From: Gemmatimonadota bacterium
Lineage (GTDB): Bacteria; Latescibacterota; UBA2968; UBA8231
Length of the DNA stretch: 64,000 nt
Assembly: GCA_009840005.1 (NCBI GenBank)
Contig: VXOR01000090.1
Coordinates: 70,134-134,133 of the forward strand
Direction: 5' to 3'
Below, one piece after another: positions 53,310-62,278 of this stretch. The notes beneath the pieces were generated by a model. The model was not told the DNA's origin. It saw only the letters and a program-made list of their open reading frames with translations, and did no database searches. The stretch's first letter is position 1; each line of letters opens with the position of its first letter. The translations under genes were made by a program, and so were the position numbers.

Positions 53310-54662
53310 CTAGTGGAAACAGGGCTGCTGGCCGCTGGAGGCCACTGGGCGGAAGTAGAGCAATTTGCGCAGCGGCCACGGGATTGGTTGCCGCAGTTGC
53401 GCGTCCGGGGAGGCGCTGGAGCCAGCGTGTTGCTCATAGGTAAGCGAAGTGTTGGGATTCTGCTGGAGCAAGGCGCGCACCTCAAAGAAGGGCAACATTA
53501 GTTTGCGCCGCGCCAGATTGGCCAAGAAGCCGGACGAAGAGTCCTTTATTTCTATTAGATCTCGCTGGAAATCAAATAGTTGTACTCCAGCCGGCACCAG
53601 CAAGTGATTGCTCTGCCCCCCTTCGGTGCGCAGGTTGGAATACATGGCAAACGCCGTCTCGGTTTTGAGCCCCAAGTAGGGACTACATCCATTGAGGCCG
53701 GTCAGCAGAGGCACCAGCAGCACCGGCCAAGGCCGGAACGAGAATGCGGGCCGCGCTGGAGACGCTTTGGGCAGGAGGACGAAAAGGAGGATTAGGGCGG
53801 CGCTGTACAATCCCCACAAGGGAAGCACCAACTCGGTCGGTGCGGCAACCAAATTGTTCAGCGCGACCAAAATCCCCAATCCCACAACTACCGCGCCGAC
53901 AGCGAGGAAACTCTTACCGGAAAAGGGCATGCCCTCCCACCGCGCCGACTCAAAAAGACGCCGGGTTGGCCAGCCCGCGTCGAGGCGCGGGGAAGCAAAC
54001 AAAAACAGCAAGGCAAAAATCATGGAGGAGAAATTGTAAAATTCGCTTATGGGATTAAAGCCGACCGCCGCGTGAAAGAGGAGCCCGAGCAAGATACCGG
54101 CATTGCGGCTAGGGGCCCAGCACAGCAGGAGCGGAATGGCCGCTTCGACGGCTAGGGTGAGGTAGATGGGGACCGCTCCTGCCAAGGCGAAGGGGAGCGA
54201 CTGGAGTTGGGCCGCATAGAAGTGTACCGCGCAGCTTGTTTGGGGATCGAGGAAGTCGGCGTTGAGTTTGTGAAAGACGGCGAAGAAGTAGAGAATGATC
54301 AGTTCGAGCCGGACGATGGGGGCAAAAGTTCGGTACAAGGCTCCCGGCTCCACGGCGAACGCGCGTCCGGCCCACGCCAATCGGGCGTAGGCTTGGAGGA
54401 GCGTGAGGTTCACTAGTCCGGTGAAGAGCCAGTGGTTGGAGATAAAAGGCGCCGTCGTCCAGCTTTCGCACATCTGCAGGACTGCCAGTAGTACGAGGCG
54501 GTGTGGTTCGGACGGTCGATGGAGTAGAAAGAGTGCGGCGGCAGCGAGGAAGGTACTGAGCAACGGAGCCGGCCACGGGTCTTTGGCAACAAGGTGAAAA
54601 AGCGTTGCCAAACCCCAGAGGACGCAGAAGGTCGAGTACGTCTTTTGCTCGCTGGTCGGCAT
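53310..54662 (-). CDS. HTTM-like integral membrane protein
   Basis: The 450 residues have about ten hydrophobic segments in the first ~330. The LIILYFFAVFHKLNADFLDP block (~121-140) matches the helix of HTTM/vitamin K-dependent carboxylase-like membrane proteins, and AMYSNLRTEGGQSNHLL after the last helix is the family's usual exit sequence. The C-terminal ~110 residues are soluble. Bacterial HTTM proteins are poorly understood and often neighbour electron-transfer genes. Its 8-base spacing to the GMC oxidoreductase suggests it works with it, perhaps as membrane partner (inference). Confidence 0.7.
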   Translation of the reverse strand: MPTSEQKTYSTFCVLWGLATLFHLVAKDPWPAPLLSTFLAAAALFLLHRPSEPHRLVLLAVLQMCESWTTAPFISNHWLFTGLVNLTLLQAYARLAWAGRAFAVEPGALYRTFAPIVRLELIILYFFAVFHKLNADFLDPQTSCAVHFYAAQLQSLPFALAGAVPIYLTLAVEAAIPLLLCWAPSRNAGILLGLLFHAAVGFNPISEFYNFSSMIFALLFLFASPRLDAGWPTRRLFESARWEGMPFSGKSFLAVGAVVVGLGILVALNNLVAAPTELVLPLWGLYSAALILLFVLLPKASPARPAFSFRPWPVLLVPLLTGLNGCSPYLGLKTETAFAMYSNLRTEGGQSNHLLVPAGVQLFDFQRDLIEIKDSSSGFLANLARRKLMLPFFEVRALLQQNPNTSLTYEQHAGSSASPDAQLRQPIPWPLRKLLYFRPVASSGQQPCFH

Positions 54663-54693
54663 AGCGGTTTAAGATAGAGAATCCGGCCGGCGC

Positions 54694-56670
54694 TCAATAG
54701 AGGGGAATGCGATTGCCCACGGTACCGGTCACGCTGTCGATGAGTAGCCAGACGCCGCCGCTGCTTATGTGGCCTAGGGCCATGCCGAGAAAAAAAGGCT
54801 GCATTCTGTGGTACGCGGCGGCCCCACCAAAACGCAGCAGGCACTTTTTGCTCAGCCAAGCTAAGAATACCGCAAACCAGATCCGTTCCATCACGTAGCC
54901 GAAGCCGACGACAAAGCCGAGGGGGTGCAGAGGCCACCACAGCAGGTAGCGCCGGGCCGCCAGCAAGCCCGCCATAATCGCGCCTCCGCCGCTAGTCCAC
55001 AGCCAGCCCGCTCGGCTCGGCTCGGTAGGGTCGAGCAGGTGCCGCGCCGCCAAGCGCGAAGGCTCGGTGGCGTAGTGCGTCGAAAGGTACAGATTGATGG
55101 CACCGTGGCGGTAGGCCAGATCCAGGGTGTACCACATGGACAGTACCCAAGTGAGGAGCATGGCGGCGGCCAAAGCCCAAAAGAGGCGGCGCTGGCCGCT
55201 TTTCAACTCGCTGACCAAGCGCAGGCTATTGGCCAAGGGAGCCAGCATAAAGACCAGCAAGTCGCCACACCACACCATGGTATAGCCCAAAGCGACCGTC
55301 CCGTGGGGCCCCAGCGCCGAAGAACCCACGCCAGACAGGGTAAAACCTGCCGGGATCATGGCCGGTTTGACAATCGGCAGGCCGGTTTCGGCGATGATGC
55401 GGGCTAAGACGACAAAAATGGTCAGACCGACCGCTAAGACGAGCAAGGCGATCCAAGCGGGGAGGCCGGTTTGCCACAGCCAGAACCACAAGCTCGCCAC
55501 GCCGACTACAGTGCCGACTACCGCGGCCCGGAAGGACATGATCTCGCCTTGGTCATCCACCGCGTCAGTTCCATCCCAAGCGCGCTGTAGGACGGCTTTG
55601 AGATGGTGCCGAGCGTTCCACAATATCGCACCTAACAAGACCGCGATGGCTCCGATCATAAGGTGCCCCCTGATCGGAACGCTCCAGTGGCCCAAATCGG
55701 CTTGGCTGTGAATGCCCATAACGCCGAAGGCCGCATCCTGGAAATAGGCAATTAGGTAGAACAACCACAGGCTGAGGCCGATGCTGAGATTGATGAAATA
55801 AGCTAGGCCTAGCATGAGAAAATTGATGTTTAACTGGAGGCGGCGGCCGCCCTCGATAGGCTGCACCGCCGTAGAGAGTCCTGGAACTGCCACTTCGGGA
55901 AAGTAGTGATGCAAAGCCCCTAGACTGCTGAGCAAGAAGGGGATAGCAAAACCTGCCCACATGACCCAGTTCCTGAAAAATGGTTTGAGCAAGCGGTCTT
56001 CGGCCCCCTCGTCAATCATGGCCAGCGGCGCTTGGGCGAGGGGATAGGCCAAGCGCTCGTAATCGACCCACTGGCGGCGCAAAATCGCGCTGATGCAGAG
56101 GAGCGTCAGGTACAAAGCCATGTAGAAGGCGAACCACGCTGCCAGCGGCGGCAGCCAGTGTGCCCACGGGATGGTTGCACCGCCTTCGTAGAAGTCGGTG
56201 ATGGCTTGGGCATCGTCGACCAAGATCCATCGAGGCAGCAAAGGGTGGACTTGCGCGGCCCATTGGTTTTCGGGCGAGGCGTAGTACAAGAAGCCCGTGA
56301 TGATGGGCAGCAGCATACTGACCACGCCTTTGGTGGGTATGGCTGCGGCCACGGTCATCATCGCGAAAATGGTGATCAGTTCGCCGCGGGTAAAAGCCCA
56401 CTCGCGGCGACAACGACCCAAGAGCAGATGCAGGGTCAACAGCAAGACGAAGAGCAGGAAAAAGGCCACTGGAGTAGCGGATGTCAGGGCGAGGGCAGTC
56501 CCTTTGATGATCTGTCGGGCGTAGGGAGCGCCCACGGCGATGAGCGCACACAGCAAGGACCCTACCAAGACGCCTCTCCAAGTGATGGCTGCCCGGAGAT
56601 TATGGTGGACCGTGGGGGCACTGCGCCGCGCTAGATAATCCTGATAGTCCGGTGGTATCTTTGGTTGCAA
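54694..56670 (-). CDS. Polytopic membrane protein, DUF6785/DUF6784-like (paralogue 2)
   Basis: 658 residues, the closest relative in the window of the protein at 47905: identical layout, and near-identical stretches such as ALTSATPVAFFLLFVLLLTL, AAAIPTKGVVSMLLPIITG, ASPENQWAAQVHP, RRQWVDYERLAYPLAQAPL and GYTMVWCGDLLVFMLAPLA. It has an extra ~20-residue N-terminus (PKIPPDYQDYLARR) also seen in the paralogue at 60254. About fourteen membrane helices are predicted by eye. It lies 31 bases from the HTTM gene and 30 bases from the TPR glycosyltransferase, so it is inside the operon. Function unknown; transporter-like. Confidence 0.65.
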   Translation of the reverse strand: MQPKIPPDYQDYLARRSAPTVHHNLRAAITWRGVLVGSLLCALIAVGAPYARQIIKGTALALTSATPVAFFLLFVLLLTLHLLLGRCRREWAFTRGELITIFAMMTVAAAIPTKGVVSMLLPIITGFLYYASPENQWAAQVHPLLPRWILVDDAQAITDFYEGGATIPWAHWLPPLAAWFAFYMALYLTLLCISAILRRQWVDYERLAYPLAQAPLAMIDEGAEDRLLKPFFRNWVMWAGFAIPFLLSSLGALHHYFPEVAVPGLSTAVQPIEGGRRLQLNINFLMLGLAYFINLSIGLSLWLFYLIAYFQDAAFGVMGIHSQADLGHWSVPIRGHLMIGAIAVLLGAILWNARHHLKAVLQRAWDGTDAVDDQGEIMSFRAAVVGTVVGVASLWFWLWQTGLPAWIALLVLAVGLTIFVVLARIIAETGLPIVKPAMIPAGFTLSGVGSSALGPHGTVALGYTMVWCGDLLVFMLAPLANSLRLVSELKSGQRRLFWALAAAMLLTWVLSMWYTLDLAYRHGAINLYLSTHYATEPSRLAARHLLDPTEPSRAGWLWTSGGGAIMAGLLAARRYLLWWPLHPLGFVVGFGYVMERIWFAVFLAWLSKKCLLRFGGAAAYHRMQPFFLGMALGHISSGGVWLLIDSVTGTVGNRIPLY

Positions 56671-56700
56671 GCGGTTAGCTCCAGCCCGACGGCTCGATTC

Positions 56701-58515
56701 TCAAGGCTTCGACCTAGAGTCGGCCCCCACTGCTTGCAGGGCTTCGGCGAGATTGGTGCGGGCTTGGCGGTAGTTGGGTTTGATTTGGAGGGCGCGGCGA
56801 TAGTGGTCGATGGCTTCGGCGAACTGACCCCGGAGGGCTAAGAGCCGCCCCAAATTGTTGTGCGCCTCGGCAAAGTCGGGTTTGAGTTGGAGGGCACGGC
56901 GGTAGTGGCCGATGGCCTCGGCGTCTTGTCGTTGGATCGCCAAGGCCGCGCCCAGATTGCTGTGGGCTAGGGCGAGGTCGGGGGCCAGTCGGAGTGCTTG
57001 CCGGTAGTGTTCGATGGCTTCTGCGACCGCGTTTTGGCCGAGGAGGGCGTTGCCCAGCTTGAGGTGGGTTTCGACGCGATTCGGTTCGGCTTTTAAGGCG
57101 CGGCGGTAGTGGCGCAGTGCGGCGGCCGACTCGCCCCTAGCTCGGTGCGCGTCGGCGAGGTTGAGGTGAATTTGGGCGCTGCTTGGCTCTAGCAACAGGG
57201 CTTGCCGGTAATGGCCGATGGCTTGGTCGAGCTGACCGCGCTCTTTGAGGATATTGGCCAAATTGTTGTGGGCGATCCAAGCACCGGCATTTTTTTGCAA
57301 AGTATCGCGCCACAAGGTCTCCAGATCGGCATAGACCTGCCCTTGCCGCCAAGTGAGCAGACCGCAGACGGCCAAGACCAACGCCAAGGAGACTGGTCCG
57401 GCCGCTGGTCGGCCCAGCCGCGTCCACGTGCGGTGCCCACCAGCGGCGGCCAGCGCCAAAAGCCCCAGACTGGCCAAGTATTGGAAGTGGTCGGCGACAA
57501 AGGAGTAGAGCATGGGGTAGAAGTTGAAAAAGCCCAATGCCGGCGTTAGGGTGCCGACAAAAAACAACACCCCGGTCAGCGGCCCCCTCCCCAAGCGCTC
57601 CCGCAAGGCCCACAGCAACGCCCCGACGCCCAAGGCTCCGGCCGGATATAAGTATTGCCAGACTGCGGTCGCATCGATTGCCCAGCGGGGATAGATAAAA
57701 GCAAGGTTGAGCGGCACGAGGAGTTTCGCCGCGTAAAACCACAGCGCCCGCCCGGCGATCAGGCCGCGTTCCACCAGCGACAAGTCCCACTCTGGCCCCC
57801 AAGCGCCGACGCTGTGCTTCTCCATCCACACCGTCATCCCGCTCATGGCCGCCCCTAAAGCAAAAAAAGGCACGAGGGCTACTGCCGTGCGCCGCATTGG
57901 CGTTTGGCTTTTCCACCACAGCACCAGCAATAGGGCGGCCGGCAGGGTGCAGGTGACGGTCTTGCTGAGCAGGGCTGCGGCAAAAAGGAACAAAGCGGTC
58001 CAGTACAAGCGAGGGCTGTGCGCTTCTTCGTAGCGCAGATAAGCCCCTGCTGCACTCAGATAGAATGCGCCGGACAGTGCGTTCTTGCGTTCGGTAATCC
58101 ACGCTACCGACTCGACGTGTACTGGATGTAGGGCAAATAGGGCGGCAGCAGCCCACGCGCCGGGTACTTTTAGTCGGATTAAGAGCCGCCAGACCAAAAC
58201 GGCACTTAGGGCGTGCAGGATTACATTGACCACGTGATAGCCGGTCGGGTTCAAGCCCCACAGACGGTATTCGAGCCAATAGGTCGTATGGACCAGCGGG
58301 TAGTATTGGCGCGTGGCTCCCGGCTGTAACCAGATCTGCCCAAGCCCTTCTAGGGAGCGCAGGGTGAGATTGTCCTGCACGTAGTCGTCGTCGTCCCAGA
58401 TAAAACCGCCGTTCATCGCCGGTATATAGGCCCCGGCGGTCAGCCCTATCAGCAGGAGGGCCGGCACGAGCCAAGTGCGGCGTTCTAATTGGGAGAAAAC
58501 TGCGGATGGGCACAT
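56701..58515 (-). CDS. TMTC-like membrane protein with C-terminal TPR repeats (probable GT-C glycosyltransferase)
   Basis: The 604-residue protein begins with a helix, then MNGGFIWDDDDYVQDN, the acidic first loop typical of TMTC/PMT-like GT-C proteins, and has about ten hydrophobic helices to residue ~395. VHTTYWLEYRLWGLNP and ALFALHPVHVESVAWITERKN are family-typical (HPVHVE-AWI). Residues ~410-600 carry at least five TPR units (AIGHYRQALLLEP, ALRHYRRALKAEP, AIDHYRRALQIKP). Related proteins are thought to mannosylate or otherwise glycosylate exported proteins. It is the first gene of the minus-strand run and diverges from the FGE-like gene with only 59 bases between starts. No Shine-Dalgarno is evident. 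Confidence 0.82.
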   Translation of the reverse strand: MCPSAVFSQLERRTWLVPALLLIGLTAGAYIPAMNGGFIWDDDDYVQDNLTLRSLEGLGQIWLQPGATRQYYPLVHTTYWLEYRLWGLNPTGYHVVNVILHALSAVLVWRLLIRLKVPGAWAAAALFALHPVHVESVAWITERKNALSGAFYLSAAGAYLRYEEAHSPRLYWTALFLFAAALLSKTVTCTLPAALLLVLWWKSQTPMRRTAVALVPFFALGAAMSGMTVWMEKHSVGAWGPEWDLSLVERGLIAGRALWFYAAKLLVPLNLAFIYPRWAIDATAVWQYLYPAGALGVGALLWALRERLGRGPLTGVLFFVGTLTPALGFFNFYPMLYSFVADHFQYLASLGLLALAAAGGHRTWTRLGRPAAGPVSLALVLAVCGLLTWRQGQVYADLETLWRDTLQKNAGAWIAHNNLANILKERGQLDQAIGHYRQALLLEPSSAQIHLNLADAHRARGESAAALRHYRRALKAEPNRVETHLKLGNALLGQNAVAEAIEHYRQALRLAPDLALAHSNLGAALAIQRQDAEAIGHYRRALQLKPDFAEAHNNLGRLLALRGQFAEAIDHYRRALQIKPNYRQARTNLAEALQAVGADSRSKP

Positions 58516-58538
58516 GGGAGAATTGGGCGTTGGGCGTG

Positions 58539-58568
58539 TTGCGGCAGGCAGACTTTGTGCATTACAAT
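58539..58568 (+). promoter_or_regulatory. Promoter for a probable leaderless mRNA
   Basis: -35 TTGCGG (58539-58544), 18-base spacer, -10 TACAAT (58563-58568). The expected transcription start 6-7 bases later coincides with the ATG at 58575, and no Shine-Dalgarno is present. Confidence 0.5.
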
Positions 58569-58574
58569 ATAACC

Positions 58575-59726
58575 ATGCGCACCTGCTTGAAAATAGGTTC
58601 CGGCCTGCTGCTGGCCATCCTCTCAGGGCTGCTGGCTTGTGGAGACCGCCGCACGGCTCCCACAGGAACTGAAGAGGCCGGCGCAGTCGTACTGCTGACC
58701 GCTAAGGTGGATGCTGAAGTGGCCGCTCGGCTCGCCCAAGTCGAAGTAGTGGTCACCGGGGCCGATATGCCAACCATGCGCCAGCTATTGGCCGTAGATG
58801 GCGATCGCATCGTCGGGACCGTCTCCGAGATCCCGGCGGGTGCCGCCAGACTATTTGCGGTGGCCGGTTACGATGCGACCGGAGCCTTGGTGGCCAGTGG
58901 CACGGCCAAGCTGGATCTGGCCCCGGGGCAGTCCGTTCCCCTCGGCCTTACCCTTGCTACCGAGCCGTCGCCTTCCCGCTCGCAGCTCTCGATTACCGTA
59001 GAGCTAGCCCCGGGCGTACCGTTGGATATGGTGTGGATCGAGCCGGGCGTCTTCACTATGGGTTCGCCGCTGGATGAGCCGGGCCGCAACGACGACGAAG
59101 GTCCTCCGCTTGAGGTCCGCCTGACTCAGGGTTTTTACCTAAGTCAGTGCGAAATCACCCAGCGCCAGTGGACGGCTGTGACCGGAGAGCAGCCGTGGAG
59201 TCACTACGCTGATGAGGTGGAAGACGAACCCGACCGCCCGGCGGTGTACATCTCTTGGGAAGATGTGCAAGAATTCATAGCCGCCCTCAACGCCGCAGCC
59301 GGTGTCCAAGTGTACCGGCTGCCTACCGAAGCCGAGTGGGAGTACGCTGGGCGGGCGGGCACGAAGACGCCGTGGTCTTTTGGAGATGTCGAAAAGGACT
59401 TGGACCTCCACGTTTGGTGGACGGACAATATTGCCCTCACTGGGCGGATGGCCGCGCAGCCAGTGGGGTTAAAAACGCCCAACCCTTGGGGGCTGTACGA
59501 TATGCACGGCAATGTATGGGAGTGGGTAGGCGACTGGCTGGGTGCGTACCCAGAGGGGCCACAGACCGATCCTCAAGGGCCAACCGAGGGCACGGCGCGG
59601 GTATTTCGCGGCGGCAGCTTTAAAGACGCGGCTTCGCTTTCCCGCTCGGCTCAGCGCTGCTGGAACGCGCCTGATTTGCGCTTTAGCCACGTCGGGGTTC
59701 GGCTAGTGCGGGACTCGGACTTATGA
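58575..59726 (+). CDS. Lipoprotein with formylglycine-generating enzyme (SUMF1) domain
   Basis: The signal peptide ends LLAC with Cys22 as the lipidation site. Residues ~30-165 are a beta-rich linker of unknown type. Residues ~170-383 are the FGE-sulfatase fold: MVWIEPGVFTMGSP, the QCEITQRQWTAVTG strand, YRLPTEAEWEYAGRAG, MHGNVWEWVGDW, VFRGGSF and a final VGVRLVRD. True FGEs use two cysteines near the C-terminus; only one (in SAQRCWN) is visible, so sulfatase activation is doubtful. A binding or other oxidase role is as likely, as for many bacterial members. The ATG at 58575 gives the best lipoprotein signal. It overlaps the MazG-like gene by 4 bases. Confidence 0.83.
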   Translation: MRTCLKIGSGLLLAILSGLLACGDRRTAPTGTEEAGAVVLLTAKVDAEVAARLAQVEVVVTGADMPTMRQLLAVDGDRIVGTVSEIPAGAARLFAVAGYDATGALVASGTAKLDLAPGQSVPLGLTLATEPSPSRSQLSITVELAPGVPLDMVWIEPGVFTMGSPLDEPGRNDDEGPPLEVRLTQGFYLSQCEITQRQWTAVTGEQPWSHYADEVEDEPDRPAVYISWEDVQEFIAALNAAAGVQVYRLPTEAEWEYAGRAGTKTPWSFGDVEKDLDLHVWWTDNIALTGRMAAQPVGLKTPNPWGLYDMHGNVWEWVGDWLGAYPEGPQTDPQGPTEGTARVFRGGSFKDAASLSRSAQRCWNAPDLRFSHVGVRLVRDSDL

Positions 59727-60112
59727 GCGAAGCCACGCTGGCCCAGCTTACCGCCGAAATTCGCCGCTTCGTGGAAGAGCGCGACTGGGCGCAATTCCAC
59801 ACCCCCAAGGACTTGGCCATTGGTCTTTCTACCGAAGCGGCCGAAGTCTTGGAGCACTTCCGCTTCCGCTCCGACCAAGAGATCGCCACCCGCTTAGAGG
59901 ACGAATCCTTCCGCCGGGCGGTCGGCCACGAATTGGCTGATGCGCTGTACTTTGTCCTGCTTATGTGCGATCGCTTCGGCTTGGACGCCGCGCAAATGCT
60001 GGAGGAGAAATTGGCCATTTCAGCCCAGCGCTATCCAGTGGAAAAGGCCCGGGGCAAGAACCTCAAATACACTGCCTACCAAGTTCCCCCGGCAAGCGAT
60101 CATACCTCATAA
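59723..60112 (+). CDS. MazG-like nucleotide pyrophosphohydrolase
   Basis: The 129-residue all-alpha protein has the MazG/dCTPase metal-binding helices: TEAAEVLEHF, with ExxE spacing, and HELADALYFVLL, with ExxD. RYPVEKARGKNLKYTAY is the typical C-terminal tail of this small subgroup (the KAxGKxxKY pattern). These enzymes hydrolyse (d)NTPs to monophosphates and house-clean the nucleotide pool in the cytosol. The start overlaps the stop of the FGE-like gene (ATGA), so it is co-translated with a gene for an exported protein, a pairing with no evident functional link. Confidence 0.9.
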   Translation: MSEATLAQLTAEIRRFVEERDWAQFHTPKDLAIGLSTEAAEVLEHFRFRSDQEIATRLEDESFRRAVGHELADALYFVLLMCDRFGLDAAQMLEEKLAISAQRYPVEKARGKNLKYTAYQVPPASDHTS

Positions 60113-60182
60113 AGAAGCCTACGAATAAGAACGAGCTAAGTACACGACAGTAAGAGAAGCCGTGACGCATCGCCGATTTAGG

Positions 60183-60212
60183 TTATTTGTAATCACCCAA
60201 GATCGCAAATAA
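60183..60212. promoter_or_regulatory. Inverted repeat in the leader of the third DUF6785-like gene
   Basis: TTATTTG (60183-60189) and CAAATAA (60206-60212), 16 bases apart, flanked by GG and GCC that extend the pairing with a bulge. It lies about 45 bases before the ATG. It could be an operator or a weak hairpin; nothing else is seen in this 141-base gap. Confidence 0.25.
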
Positions 60213-60253
60213 GCCTTGTCACTTTCTCCTTGGAGCCGGATCGCAACTTGAAT

Positions 60254-62278
60254 ATGAAAAAAGGGATCCCTCCAATCTTCCAGGATCACTTAGAGGCCCG
60301 GCGTGACGCGGCGCGGCCCGATGAGAAGACGCCGGGTATCACCTTACGGGCCGTGTCAATTGGTGCCTTTTTGTCGCTGTTCATCGGCGCGGCCGTACCT
60401 TATACCAATATGATCATCAAGGGCACGGTCATGGCTCACAATTTCAGCACACCGGCCGCCCTTTTTGTATTCTTCGTATTCGTTTTCCTAATAAATACAT
60501 CCCTGGCCCTGCTAGGCCCTAGATTTGCCCTGAGCCGTTCCGAGTTGGCGGTGGTTTACATCATGGCGATGCTAGCCACCTCCGTGCCCACAATCGGTTT
60601 CACCGAAAATCTGCTGCCTATCATCGCAGGACTCTACTACTACGCCACCCCCGAAAATAAGTGGCAAGAGTTGATTCACCCGCATGTGCCTAAGTGGATC
60701 GTCCCGCAAGATGCAGAGGCCATCACTTATTTCTACGAGGGCTTGCCACCAGGCATGGCCCTGCCTTGGGACGCTTGGGTCGAGCCGCTCTTTTACTGGT
60801 GCCTGTTCATCTTGTCATTCTACTGGGTATCTATATGCATGATGACCATTCTGCGCAAACAGTGGGTCGAGTACGAAAAGCTGCCCTATCCTCTAGTCCA
60901 AGTCCCGCTAGAGATGATCCAGGATGAAGATCGAGAAGCGCGTGGCCCTAACGAGAAGCGCTCGCTCGTTAAACCTTACTTTAGAAACCGGGTCATGTGG
61001 GGCGGGTTCGCCGTGCCTTTTCTCATAGGTACGGCGAATGCGCTCAGCGGCTATTTCCCTTTTCTGCCACACATCGAGACCCACTCCGAGATGCGTCTGT
61101 TCAGAGGCAGCACCTCCTTGCGTCTCGACTTGAATCTAGGGCTGATTGGTTTCGCTTATCTGCTCAGCCGCGATGTGGCGCTGGGATTCTGGTTCTTCTT
61201 CCTGCTATCGACGGTGCAGCGGGGAGTCTTCAATGTCTTGGGAATACAAAGTACGGAGACCTTGAGCCGGTTTGCCAATTCGGTTGGTCCCTATCTGGCT
61301 CATCAAGCCATGGGTGCCATGATCGTGCTGGTTCTGTCCAGCGCGTGGATGGCGCGTCGGCATCTGCAAGCCGTCTATCGCAAGGTATTCCATCACGATC
61401 CGTCCATCGACGATAGCGACGAAATTATCTCCTATCGCACTGCGGTCTGGGGTCTGCTCGTGGGTCTGGGGGTGATGGGGACTTGGTTGTGGCAGTCCGG
61501 GTTGCCTTTGTGGGTTGTCCCGGTCTTTCTGTTTGGCATGACAGCGATCTTTATCGCCATCACCAGAGCGGTAGCGGAAGGCGGAATTTCCGTGATTCGC
61601 ACGCCCTTGACCCCGGCCGATTTTGTGATTTCTGGAGTGGGCACTAGTGCGCTGGGTGTCTCCGGTCTAACAGGGCTGGCCTTCACCTATGTGTGGAGTG
61701 CCAATATACGCATCTTCTTTATGCCCTGTTTTGCCAATGCGCTGAAACTAGCCGAGGAGATTCGCGGCAGCAAAAGGGGTCTGCTATGGGCGGTTTTCCT
61801 AGCCCTAGTCGTCACTCTGATCAGCTCGGTGTGGTCTGTGATGACCCTGTCCTATAAATACGGCGGGATCAACCTCCACCAGTTCTGGTTCGTGGGAGTG
61901 CCGCGCAATGCATTCAATTTTATCGCTCCTAAATTCGTCGATCCGGTCCCGGCTAGCATATCTGGTTGGGGCTTCACGGGTTTGGGTGCAGCACTCATGG
62001 GTTTGTTGACTTATATCCGCTACCGCTTTGTGTGGTGGCCGATCCATCCGTTGGGCTTTGCCACGGGTACGTTCAACATTATGAACTGGGTGTGGTTCAG
62101 CATCTTCACCGCCTGGGTGTTGAAGAGTATCATACTCAAGTTCGGCGGCTCCGCAGGGTATTTGAAGACGCGGCCGTTTTTTCTCGGTTTAATTTTGGGC
62201 CAAGTTTCAGTAGCCGGTTTGTGGCTGATCATCGACGGTTGCACTGGAAAGACCGGGAATGTGTTAGGGTATTTTTGA
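60254..62278 (+). CDS. Polytopic membrane protein, DUF6785/DUF6784-like (paralogue 3)
   Basis: About 674 residues from the ATG at 60254, chosen because KKGIPPIFQDHLEARR aligns with the N-terminus of the paralogue at 54694; a TTG at 60230 is an alternative. Shared signatures: YYYATPENKWQELIHPHVPK, LRKQWVEYEKLPYPLVQVPL, EIISYRTAVWG, AVAEGGISVIRTPLTPADFV, WWPIHPLGFATG and the closing FLGLILGQVSVAG-WLIIDG. About fourteen membrane helices. It has diverged more from the minus-strand pair than they have from each other. A fourth copy follows, overlapping by 4 bases. Confidence 0.65.
   Translation: MKKGIPPIFQDHLEARRDAARPDEKTPGITLRAVSIGAFLSLFIGAAVPYTNMIIKGTVMAHNFSTPAALFVFFVFVFLINTSLALLGPRFALSRSELAVVYIMAMLATSVPTIGFTENLLPIIAGLYYYATPENKWQELIHPHVPKWIVPQDAEAITYFYEGLPPGMALPWDAWVEPLFYWCLFILSFYWVSICMMTILRKQWVEYEKLPYPLVQVPLEMIQDEDREARGPNEKRSLVKPYFRNRVMWGGFAVPFLIGTANALSGYFPFLPHIETHSEMRLFRGSTSLRLDLNLGLIGFAYLLSRDVALGFWFFFLLSTVQRGVFNVLGIQSTETLSRFANSVGPYLAHQAMGAMIVLVLSSAWMARRHLQAVYRKVFHHDPSIDDSDEIISYRTAVWGLLVGLGVMGTWLWQSGLPLWVVPVFLFGMTAIFIAITRAVAEGGISVIRTPLTPADFVISGVGTSALGVSGLTGLAFTYVWSANIRIFFMPCFANALKLAEEIRGSKRGLLWAVFLALVVTLISSVWSVMTLSYKYGGINLHQFWFVGVPRNAFNFIAPKFVDPVPASISGWGFTGLGAALMGLLTYIRYRFVWWPIHPLGFATGTFNIMNWVWFSIFTAWVLKSIILKFGGSAGYLKTRPFFLGLILGQVSVAGLWLIIDGCTGKTGNVLGYF

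Noticed and set aside
57137..58513. Second long frame (about 458 codons) overlapping the TMTC-like gene on the same strand
   Set aside because: A frame-shifted shadow: rich in Arg/Pro/Ala, no membrane or TPR pattern, while the other frame has clear GT-C and TPR features throughout.
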